From JBFJVD01 sp041624375 (lineage in GTDB: Bacteria > Chloroflexota > Anaerolineae > Anaerolineales > E44-bin32), in the NCBI GenBank assembly GCA_041624375.1, contig JBFJVD010000159.1, forward strand, positions 1-6,902: DNA of 6,902 nt. The letters run 5' to 3'. Both the position numbers and the translations under genes were made by a program. Positions 1-5,518 of the stretch are shown one piece after another. The notes beneath the pieces are model-generated. The model was not told the origin of the DNA, did no database searches, and was given only the letters and a program-made list of their open reading frames with translations. The stretch's first letter is position 1; every line of letters starts with the position of its first letter.

Positions 1-1056
1 ACCGCGCCGCCGACCGTGCTCTCCAACCAGCCCCTCTCCGACTCACTGAGTGAGTTGCTGGTGACGCTCTACCAGAGCGTCAACCCCGGAATCGTCAACA
101 TCCTTACGTTCAGCGGCGACGGCGTCGACGTACCGACCGGGCAGGGCTCCGGTTTCGTGATCGACATGGACGGTCATATCGTCACCAACCAGCACGTGGT
201 GACCGGCGCCACGGAGATCGAGGTCGATTTCCCGTCCGGGTTGAAAGCCTGGGCGACGGTGATTGGCACCGACCCGGATTCCGATCTGGCGGTGATCAAG
301 GTGGAGGTCCCTGCCGACCAGCTGGTTCCGTTGCCGCTGGGCGACTCATCTGAGCTGCAGGTGGGTGAGCAGGTGGTGGCGATCGGCAACCCCTTTGGTC
401 TCTCCGGAACGATGACGATCGGAATCGTCTCTGCGCTCGGGCGTACGCTGGATTCCGAGCGAACCGCGCCCGGGGGCGGCTTCTTCACCGCCGGCGACAT
501 CATTCAGACCGATGCCGCCATCAACCCCGGCAACTCGGGCGGCCCGCTGCTCAATCTGCGCGGCGAGGTGATCGGCGTGAACCGGGCGATCCGCACCGAA
601 GCGGTGCCCACGGCCGGCACCCCGGTCAACTCCGGCATCGGCTTCGCTGTGCCCATTGATATCGTGCGGCGGGTGGTCCCCGTGCTGATCGAGCAGGGAG
701 TTTACGAGTATCCCTTCATTGGCATCTCAAGTCTGCCGGCGGAAGGCTGGAACTTGCGCACGGTGGAGGCCCTTGGGCTCCCACCCGACGCCACGGGCGC
801 CTATGTGACCTGCGTTCAGCCGGAGGGCCCGGCCGAGCGCGCCGGCGTGATCGGCGCAGCGCCCTGCGACTCATCCGGCACGATCCGTGCCGGCGGCGAT
901 CTGATTGTTGCCATCGATGGGGATCCGGTGCGCGAATTCGGTGATCTTCTCTCCTACCTGCTGAATGAGACTTCACCCGGCCAGGATGTCGTTCTCACCA
1001 TTCAGCGCAATGGAGAGACGGTCGAAGTAACGGTGACCCTCAGCCCTCGACCCTGA
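1..1056 (+). CDS. Trypsin-like serine protease with PDZ domain (HtrA/DegP family), 5' partial
   Basis: HtrA-type ATP-independent endoprotease, expected to degrade or trim misfolded proteins outside the cytoplasm. Numbered from the GTG at position 16, the triad is His60 (TNQHVVTG), Asp90 (DSDLAVIKV) and Ser174 (NPGNSGGPL); the oxyanion-loop signature is intact. A PDZ domain covers about residues 230-346, with PERAGV-like (PAERAGV) and GGDLIVAIDGDPV signatures. The frame is open from base 1 (Thr-Ala-Pro-Pro-Thr before the GTG). Family members have an N-terminal signal or membrane anchor plus a Pro/Thr-rich linker, so the true start probably lies upstream of the window and the GTG is internal. 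The only two cysteines (266, 284) are both in the PDZ domain, around a short insertion. The stop at 1054-1056 lies 44 bases before the next gene on the same strand. The protease assignment is very secure; its substrate and exact location are not visible. Confidence 0.95.
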   Translation, partial: TAPPTVLSNQPLSDSLSELLVTLYQSVNPGIVNILTFSGDGVDVPTGQGSGFVIDMDGHIVTNQHVVTGATEIEVDFPSGLKAWATVIGTDPDSDLAVIKVEVPADQLVPLPLGDSSELQVGEQVVAIGNPFGLSGTMTIGIVSALGRTLDSERTAPGGGFFTAGDIIQTDAAINPGNSGGPLLNLRGEVIGVNRAIRTEAVPTAGTPVNSGIGFAVPIDIVRRVVPVLIEQGVYEYPFIGISSLPAEGWNLRTVEALGLPPDATGAYVTCVQPEGPAERAGVIGAAPCDSSGTIRAGGDLIVAIDGDPVREFGDLLSYLLNETSPGQDVVLTIQRNGETVEVTVTLSPRP

Positions 1057-1087
1057 CAACCGCGCAAGGCGCGCTCCGGTAAGTAGG

Positions 1088-1094
1088 AAGGAGG
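1088..1094 (+). promoter_or_regulatory. Strong ribosome binding site for the release-factor-like gene
   Basis: AAGGAGG, within a purine run at 1086-1097, ends six bases before the ATG at 1101. It fixes that start and suggests efficient translation. No clear promoter is visible in the 44-base gap after the protease gene, so read-through from upstream is likely. Confidence 0.8.
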
Positions 1095-1100
1095 GAGACG

Positions 1101-2207
1101 ATGCTGACCCAGGAAAGCCTGCGTGAGTTCGTCGAATACCGACCTGGGAAACCGGTCCTCAGTGTGTACTTGAACGTCGATCCGGCGGACGGCGCTGCCG
1201 ACACCTACAAACTCAAACTGCGCCAGCTTGTCAAACCTTTTGAGCGCCAGGCACCCGCCGATGCCCAGGCTATGGAGCGTTTTATCGAGCATGAATACGA
1301 TTGGGCTGGCCGCGGGTTGGCGCTCTACTCCTGCGCCGCCGACGGGTATTTCCGCGCCATGCCCCTCTCGCTGCCGGTCAGGAGCCGCGCCCGGCTGCTC
1401 GATCAGCCCTATGTCAAACCCCTGGCCGACCTGTTCGAGAACTACGCCCACTACGGCATCGCCCTCGTCGACCGCCAATCCGCCCGGCTGTTCCACTTCC
1501 ATCTGGGCACACTCGAGGAGCTCGAAGGCACGCATGGGGCCGCAGTCCGCCACATGAAGCACGGAGGCGGCTCCCAGGCCGCTGGCCGTCGCGGCGGACG
1601 CTCCGATCCAACACCGGACAGCGAAGAGATTGCCGAGCGCAACTTGAAGGTTGCTGCCGACACGGCTGCCCGCCGCTTCCACGACCTGCGCGTCCGGCGC
1701 CTGATGGTCGGTGGGACAGAAGAAAACGTCTCGCTCTTCCTCTCGCTGCTGCCCAAGGCCTGGCGAAGCCTGGTGGTGGGGACCTTCCCGATTGAGATGA
1801 CCGCGGGGACCGTCGAAGTGCTCGAGAAAGCCATCGGAGTCGCGGAGGCGCGCGAGCACGCGCAAGCCGAGAAGCTGGTGAACGCCATCATCACCAACGC
1901 CGCCAAAGGCCGCGAAGGCGTTGTTCGTCTCGACGATGTGCTCGAGGCCGTGCACGCGGGGAAGGTTCAGATCCTGGCGGTGAGCGAAGGTTTCCAGGCG
2001 CCCGGCTACCGCTGTCAGGGCTGTGGATACCTGACAGCCCAGTCGCTCGAGACCTGTCCCTTCTGCGGCCATACGTTTTCCGAGATCGAGGACGCCGTCG
2101 AGATGGCGGTCCGGCGAGTGATCGCCGACGGGGGCGAGATCCAGATCATCCACGACAATCCGAGCCTGGAAAAGGCCGGGCGCATCGGTGCCCTGCTCCG
2201 TTATTAG
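1101..2207 (+). CDS. Bacterial archaeo-eukaryotic release factor (eRF1/Vms1-like) family protein, probable peptidyl-tRNA hydrolase
   Basis: A 368-residue cytosolic protein with the eRF1/Vms1/baeRF organisation. An N-terminal part (about 1-110) is followed by an RNase-H-like central domain (about 115-240). That domain carries a flexible basic loop with Gly155-Gly156-Gly157-Ser158-Gln159, preceded by MKH and followed by Arg-rich sequence. The C-terminal part (about 245-368) resembles the L7Ae-like third domain of eRF1 and contains a C4 zinc ribbon: Cys305/Cys308 and Cys319/Cys322 (RCQGC, CPFCG). In eRF1 the GGQ glutamine, and in Vms1/ANKZF1 the loop glutamine, promotes release of the nascent chain from tRNA at the ribosome; the same chemistry is inferred here. 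I see no NIKS-type stop-codon recognition motif, so rescue or quality control is more likely than normal termination. The start is fixed by AAGGAGG six bases upstream. The gene probably shares a transcript with the upstream HtrA protease and ends before a strong hairpin. Family assignment is fairly sure, activity unproven. Confidence 0.8.
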   Translation: MLTQESLREFVEYRPGKPVLSVYLNVDPADGAADTYKLKLRQLVKPFERQAPADAQAMERFIEHEYDWAGRGLALYSCAADGYFRAMPLSLPVRSRARLLDQPYVKPLADLFENYAHYGIALVDRQSARLFHFHLGTLEELEGTHGAAVRHMKHGGGSQAAGRRGGRSDPTPDSEEIAERNLKVAADTAARRFHDLRVRRLMVGGTEENVSLFLSLLPKAWRSLVVGTFPIEMTAGTVEVLEKAIGVAEAREHAQAEKLVNAIITNAAKGREGVVRLDDVLEAVHAGKVQILAVSEGFQAPGYRCQGCGYLTAQSLETCPFCGHTFSEIEDAVEMAVRRVIADGGEIQIIHDNPSLEKAGRIGALLRY

Positions 2208-2226
2208 CGAACCAAGACACAACGAA

Positions 2227-2252
2227 GAGGCCCCGCCAATTGGCGGGGCCTC
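2227..2252. terminator. Perfect 26-base palindrome between convergent genes, probable bidirectional terminator
   Basis: Two exactly complementary 11-base GC-rich arms (GAGGCCCCGCC and its complement) enclose an AATT loop. The hairpin lies 20 bases after the stop of the plus-strand release-factor-like gene and 37 bases after the stop of the last minus-strand operon gene. On the minus strand it is followed by a T-rich stretch (TTCGTTGTGTCTT), on the plus strand only by ATGCGTTCT. Minus-strand termination therefore looks better supported than plus-strand. Confidence 0.75.
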
Positions 2253-2288
2253 ATGCGTTCTGGGTCGAGTTCGCGGCTGCGGAACCCG

Positions 2289-3029
2289 TCATTCCCCAAA
2301 CAACGAACGTTCGAGGGCGATCAGGTTGTTGGCCATCACTTCCAGATCGCGCTGCGCAGCGAAGGCGTCCTCGTCCAGCTCGTCCAGTACGAGCTGGAGC
2401 CGGTCGAGCATGCCGGCGACCGCGCTCGCCTCGCCGCCGGAGAGTTGGCGCTGAAGAGCCCGCAGGCGCGCCTCCGTACCGGCCAGCGCCGCCCGCGCGC
2501 TGAGCACATCCTCCTGCTCCACGGCCAGCCGCGCCGAGGTCACATCCACCAGCACCTGGAGCAGCTCAAGGTGACGCTGGGTCGCCGCCAGCTCGTCTCT
2601 GACCGTCCGCAACGCCTGCACTTCCAGGTCGAGTGCGTCTCGGGAGGCGACAGCCGCCGCCAGGTCGGCTTCGAGCGTTTCGATCCGCTGCGCCTGGGGC
2701 TGCACGCGTGCGAACCAGGTCGCGCCGACGCCGACAGCAAACACCACCAGCAGCGCCACCGTCCAGCGCAGCAGGCTGCGCGCCAGCCGACCGACCCGGC
2801 TCGGCTCCTTCGGCGGCGGTTCCACCTCCGGCGGCTCCGGCGCTTCGGGAGGTGCCGGCGGCTCGGGCATCTCCAGCGGGGGAGGCGGCGGCTCAGGCGC
2901 CGCTTCGGATTCGATGGGCTCTGGCTCTTGCGGCTGATCCTGCGGCTCTTCGGTTTCGAAGGGCGCCGGCTCCTGCGGCTGATCTTGCGGCTCTTCGGCT
3001 TCGAAGGGCAGCTTATCTTCTTCGTTCAT
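2289..3029 (-). CDS. Single-pass membrane protein with Pro/Glu-rich N-terminus and coiled coil, function unknown
   Basis: Not recognised as a named family. From the ATG at 3029 it has 246 residues. An acidic, proline-rich N-terminal tail (about 1-75) begins with two 15-residue repeats around EEPQDQPQEP. A basic patch (RVGRLARSLLR) leads into a TM helix at about 88-107, then a heptad-rich helical region (about 112-165) and a C-terminal helical domain (156-246). Arginines before the TM place the tail in the cytoplasm and the coiled coil outside by the positive-inside rule. The C-terminal 91 residues align without gaps to those of the upstream neighbour (shared TxARL, DRL and DLEV positions), so the two are probably paralogues. 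It is the last gene of the minus-strand operon, 58 bases after its neighbour. A TTG at 3032 is an alternative start: AGGAGG lies 8 bases from the TTG and 11 from the ATG. A structural or scaffold role is plausible but unproven. Confidence 0.75.
   Translation of the reverse strand: MNEEDKLPFEAEEPQDQPQEPAPFETEEPQDQPQEPEPIESEAAPEPPPPPLEMPEPPAPPEAPEPPEVEPPPKEPSRVGRLARSLLRWTVALLVVFAVGVGATWFARVQPQAQRIETLEADLAAAVASRDALDLEVQALRTVRDELAATQRHLELLQVLVDVTSARLAVEQEDVLSARAALAGTEARLRALQRQLSGGEASAVAGMLDRLQLVLDELDEDAFAAQRDLEVMANNLIALERSLFGE
2923..3012 (-). repeat. Two tandem 45-base in-frame repeats
   Basis: Copies at 2923-2967 and 2968-3012 agree at 40 of 45 positions by hand count. They encode the 15-residue units PFETEEPQDQPQEPE and PFEAEEPQDQPQEPA in the N-terminal tail of the membrane protein. 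A decayed partial third unit (PIESEA) appears to follow in the protein. The 15-codon unit preserves the reading frame, consistent with slippage or unequal recombination in a disordered tail. Confidence 0.85.
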
Positions 3030-3040
3030 CAAGCCTCACT

Positions 3041-3046
3041 CCTCCT
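3041..3046 (-). promoter_or_regulatory. Ribosome binding site for the last operon gene
   Basis: AGGAGG on the minus strand lies 11 bases from the ATG at 3029 and 8 from the TTG at 3032. A second GAGG at 3034-3037 sits 4 bases before the ATG, so both starts stay possible; they differ by one residue. Confidence 0.6.
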
Positions 3047-3087
3047 AAAAGACGCGCCCTCTGGCACGCTGTTAAGGTTGGATCCGA

Positions 3088-3873
3088 TCATCCTTCGGGC
3101 TCAAATGCAGTGGCGGCCAACAGAAGCTGCCAGGCTACTTCCAGGTCGTCCTCGGCGAGCTGGGGCGACGTGCGGATGACCCCCAGTGCCAGGTCCAAAC
3201 GATCCCGAATGGCTTCCAGCTCCTCGACCTCGTCGTCGGGGGCGGTCTGGACGAGCGCCTGGACGATTTCACGCGCGGCTTCAACATCGTCGGACGCCAG
3301 TCCGAGGTTGTCTCGGGTCAGCCAAAGGCGTGCGCGGGTCAGCAGTTCCATTGCCCGAACCAGCTGGAGCCGCCGCTCCAACGTTGCCACCGGAGGGCCC
3401 TGCTGTCCAACCTCCTCGCGGAACGCCTCCAACACCTGCTCGGTTTGGCTCAGCTCCTCGGCAAGCGCGTCGATCCGCTGTTGGAGGCGTCGAATCTCCG
3501 GCGAGGTCGACTGCAGCGCCTCCACGTCGGCGGCAAGCGACTCAAATTGAACCTGGAGACCTTCAAGAGTCGACTGCTGTTCGATGAGCCGTCTCTCAGT
3601 TGCGGCCAACTGCTCACCCCGCTGCGCTGCCCGCCGCCGTTCTTCATCCTGGAGCCGCTGGATGGTCGCCTCCAACGCCGCAACGCGCTCGGAATTCTCC
3701 TGAATGGGCGCCACCAGACCCTGGTACACAGCCGGCGCACCAAGAAACGCGCCAGCCCCCAGCAGGGCGCCCAACAAGATGACAAACACCAGGCGCAGTG
3801 CAACGCCGATCGCGCGCCAGCAGCCTCCAGCTCGGCCGCGCTCTTCCGTCATGGCAGGTTGCTCGTCGGACAT
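3088..3873 (-). CDS. Single-pass membrane protein with long coiled coil, function unknown
   Basis: Not recognised as a named family. It has 261 residues from the ATG at 3873. A short charged N-terminus (about 1-22, with RGR and WRAIGVALR) is followed by a Gly/Ala-rich TM helix at about 24-46 (LLGALLGAGAFLGA). A long Glu/Gln/Arg/Leu-rich coiled coil spans about 57-150, and a C-terminal helical domain covers 171-261. Charge distribution favours cytoplasmic N-terminus and external coiled coil. The C-terminal domain matches that of the next gene without gaps (21 identities over 84 positions by hand count), indicating duplication. The start was chosen because AAGGAGG lies 5 bases before the ATG. 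A GTG at 3888 would overlap the upstream stop by four bases, but it would place that Shine-Dalgarno sequence inside the gene. It sits 11 bases after the HhH protein gene and is almost certainly co-translated with it. The helical C-terminus vaguely recalls the repeat regions of HemX-like proteins, but I cannot support that call. Confidence 0.78.
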   Translation of the reverse strand: MSDEQPAMTEERGRAGGCWRAIGVALRLVFVILLGALLGAGAFLGAPAVYQGLVAPIQENSERVAALEATIQRLQDEERRRAAQRGEQLAATERRLIEQQSTLEGLQVQFESLAADVEALQSTSPEIRRLQQRIDALAEELSQTEQVLEAFREEVGQQGPPVATLERRLQLVRAMELLTRARLWLTRDNLGLASDDVEAAREIVQALVQTAPDDEVEELEAIRDRLDLALGVIRTSPQLAEDDLEVAWQLLLAATAFEPEG

Positions 3874-3878
3874 CAAGT

Positions 3879-3885
3879 CCTCCTT
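3879..3885 (-). promoter_or_regulatory. Ribosome binding site deciding the start at 3873
   Basis: AAGGAGG on the minus strand begins within the TGA stop (3885-3887) of the preceding gene and ends 5 bases before the ATG at 3873. This tight arrangement suggests translational coupling and argues against the longer GTG start at 3888. Confidence 0.8.
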
Positions 3886-4637
3886 CACGACCCGGGCTCC
3901 AGGCCAAGCTCCTGCAGGAGCATCTGCAGACCTTCCAAGAATCCCTGGAAACGGCCGGTCTGGGCAGAAAGCGCCTCGGTCTTGGCATCGAGCTCGCGCA
4001 GGGTCGCCTCCATGGCACCTACCTGTTCGGCAGCCGTGCGGATCTCCGCTTGCAGTCCGTCGACATTGTCCTCGACGGCCGTCATCCGGCCGCCGAGGCC
4101 TTCCAACACCTGGGTGCGCTGGTCGATGGTCGCCAGCTGGCCGTTGAGATCATCGAGCTGGCTTTCCAGGCCGGCCAGTTCAGCGCGAACCTGCTGCAGC
4201 GCCGCGTGCCGGCCGAAGTCAAGCGTGCGATTGATCCCGGCCACCACGGCCAGCGTCAGCAGCACCGACAGAATCACACCGACAACCCCGGCGCCGATCA
4301 CAAGCGTCGTCGTTTCGCCGCGACTGAAGCCAGCTGAAGCTTGCGGCGGCTTGGGAATCGGGACCAGCTGGCGCGAGGGGGGCGGCGAAGGTTTGGGCTC
4401 AGGGGCTTCCGCCTCGGGTTCTTTGACCTCCGGCTTCGGGGCCTCGAAGGTCAGGTAGGGTTCCCAACGCTCAAGCGTTTTGGGGCCAACCCCCGCCACC
4501 TCCTGCAAATCCTCTCGCTGACGGAACGGCCGGCGGGCCAGGATGCGGTCCGCCAGGGCCGGCCCGACGCCGGGCAGCTGGCGAAGCTCTTCTTCACTGG
4601 CCAGGTTTGGATTGACCTTGGTGGGTGTCTCATCCAC
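3885..4637 (-). CDS. Helix-hairpin-helix / transmembrane / coiled-coil protein
   Basis: A 250-residue protein joining three parts. Residues 8-64 form a ComEA-like double helix-hairpin-helix domain: a VNPNLASEEEL lead-in, hairpin LPGVGPALA at 21-29 and hairpin VAGVGPKTL at 47-55, then a WEPYL end. A Pro/Glu/Lys linker (65-105) leads to a TM helix at about 110-135, then a heptad-rich coiled coil to the C-terminus (about 142-245). HhH domains of this kind normally bind DNA backbone without sequence specificity. In ComEA the TM precedes an external HhH; here the order is reversed, so the HhH would be cytoplasmic if the N-terminus is inside. Flanking charges do not settle the topology. The start is a GTG at 4637, with AGGAGG ten bases upstream; the HhH domain begins at once, so little room remains for another start. 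It lies 24 bases after the rhomboid gene and 11 before the next coiled-coil gene, as the second gene of the operon. Domains are clear, role unknown. Confidence 0.85.
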   Translation of the reverse strand: MDETPTKVNPNLASEEELRQLPGVGPALADRILARRPFRQREDLQEVAGVGPKTLERWEPYLTFEAPKPEVKEPEAEAPEPKPSPPPSRQLVPIPKPPQASAGFSRGETTTLVIGAGVVGVILSVLLTLAVVAGINRTLDFGRHAALQQVRAELAGLESQLDDLNGQLATIDQRTQVLEGLGGRMTAVEDNVDGLQAEIRTAAEQVGAMEATLRELDAKTEALSAQTGRFQGFLEGLQMLLQELGLEPGS

Positions 4638-4661
4638 GTTAGGAGCGCCTCCTGCGCGCGT

Positions 4662-5411
4662 TCAATACTGCGTATAGGGCCCGCTGTAGGGCACGGTCCG
4701 TCGACGCCGGAGAAAGAGCCAGACCGTAAGCAAGCCGACGACAAAACCCCCGATGTGGGCCCACCAGGCGATCCCGCCGAATCCGCCGGTCAAGCCGAGG
4801 CTGCCGATAGCCAGCAACCCCGACGAAAGCTGGGTCAGGAACCAGATCGCCAGGTAAAGCATCGCCGGGATCTCCACAAACCAGGGCAGGATGAAGAGCG
4901 GCACGAGCGTCAGGACCCGCGAACGGGGAAAGAGCACGAAGTACGCGCCGAGCACGCCGGCGATTGCACCGCTGGCGCCCACCGTCGGCAGGCGCGAGCC
5001 CAGGGAAAAGACCACATGCGCCAGCCCGGCGCCTGCCCCGGCGAGCAGGTAGAATCCCAGGAAGCGCAGGTGCCCCATCCGGTCCTCGACGTTGTCGCCG
5101 AAGATGAACAACATCCACATGTTGCTCAGGACATGGAACCAGCTCCCATGCAGGAACATCGAGGTGAACACGGTAACCCAGCTGAATGCCATCGTGGCGC
5201 CGAAGCGTGCCGGAATGAGCCCAAAGCTTTGAACAAGCCGCTCGAAGCCGGCCTGCCCGAGCGAAGCCTCAAAGAGGAAGATCAGCACATTGATGCCAAT
5301 CAGGCTGTAGGTCAGGTAGGGGTAGGATTGCGAACGGATGGTGTCGCGTATGGGGAACATCGCCGATCCCATCGAAGCTCCGGCAGGCTCTAGGGGCCGG
5401 ACGGGATTCAT
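4662..5411 (-). CDS. Rhomboid family intramembrane serine protease
   Basis: A polytopic membrane protease that cleaves single-pass membrane proteins within or near their TM segments. Numbered from the ATG at 5411, the catalytic serine is Ser147 in GASGAIAG and the catalytic histidine is His219 in WAHIGGFVVG. The oxyanion-site motif HGSWFHVLSN contains His88, His93 and Asn97. At least six hydrophobic segments are visible (about 33-50, 76-104, 117-136, 143-162, 166-202, 215-234), followed by a basic RRRR tail. Most relatives begin close to the MFPIRDTI motif, here at residue 18. The first 13 residues look non-conserved, so ATG 5372 (Met14, GGAG five bases upstream) or 5360 (Met18) may be the true start; ATG 5411 has GAGG four bases upstream. 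First gene of the four-gene minus-strand operon, divergent from the propeller lipoprotein. All catalytic residues are present, so an active enzyme is expected. Its substrates are unknown; the three single-pass proteins downstream are candidates by context only. Confidence 0.94.
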   Translation of the reverse strand: MNPVRPLEPAGASMGSAMFPIRDTIRSQSYPYLTYSLIGINVLIFLFEASLGQAGFERLVQSFGLIPARFGATMAFSWVTVFTSMFLHGSWFHVLSNMWMLFIFGDNVEDRMGHLRFLGFYLLAGAGAGLAHVVFSLGSRLPTVGASGAIAGVLGAYFVLFPRSRVLTLVPLFILPWFVEIPAMLYLAIWFLTQLSSGLLAIGSLGLTGGFGGIAWWAHIGGFVVGLLTVWLFLRRRRTVPYSGPYTQY

Positions 5412-5429
5412 TGTACCTCACAGCCTCCC

Positions 5430-5457
5430 TTGAACCGGCTCCAACCGCCGATAGAAC
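5430..5457 (+). promoter_or_regulatory. Possible sigma70-type promoter for the lipoprotein genes
   Basis: TTGAAC (5430-5435) and TAGAAC (5452-5457) are separated by 16 bases, each matching four of six consensus positions. They lie in the gap between the divergent rhomboid and propeller genes, upstream of the plus-strand start. The match is weak and could be chance; I saw no convincing counterpart for the minus-strand operon. Confidence 0.22.
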
Positions 5458-5518
5458 CAGCCGGCGCCGAAAGCCGTATTTCTTGAAGACCGTTGTTGTG
5501 GAGGGGACAACGATTCCG

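Noticed and set aside
1061..1073. Small inverted repeat (CGCGC, AAG, GCGCG) after the protease stop.
   Set aside because: A five-base stem with no T run following is too weak for a terminator, and the next gene follows immediately with its own ribosome binding site.
1002..2222. A 406-codon open frame on the minus strand, longer than the gene it covers.
   Set aside because: It is antisense to the release-factor-like gene, whose domains, zinc ribbon and ribosome binding site are clear. In GC-rich DNA the opposite strand often stays open; its translation matches no family I know.
2253..3179. Arg/Leu-rich plus-strand open frame of 308 codons.
   Set aside because: Its apparent repeats (LRLILRLFGFEG) are the mirror of the 45-base repeat coding EEPQDQPQEP on the minus strand. 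It spans two minus-strand genes and starts inside the terminator.
3874..3888. GTG at 3888 as the start of the middle coiled-coil gene, giving a four-base GTGA overlap.
   Set aside because: The AAGGAGG that best explains initiation would lie inside the coding region; it is ideally placed for the ATG at 3873.
4341..5393. Plus-strand open frame of 350 codons rich in Gln, Glu, Arg and His.
   Set aside because: It lies opposite the rhomboid and HhH genes, which have unambiguous catalytic and domain motifs; the composition is typical of an antisense shadow.
5411..5518. TTG at 5411 as the start of the propeller lipoprotein.
   Set aside because: It would put 36 Arg/Pro-rich residues before a clear lipoprotein signal peptide, and it has no convincing ribosome binding site. 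Internal initiation at GTG 5519 fits better.
5372..5518. Promoter for the minus-strand operon in the divergent gap.
   Set aside because: The best -10-like hexamer on that strand (TTCTAT, 5451-5456) matches only three of six positions and has no suitably spaced -35.
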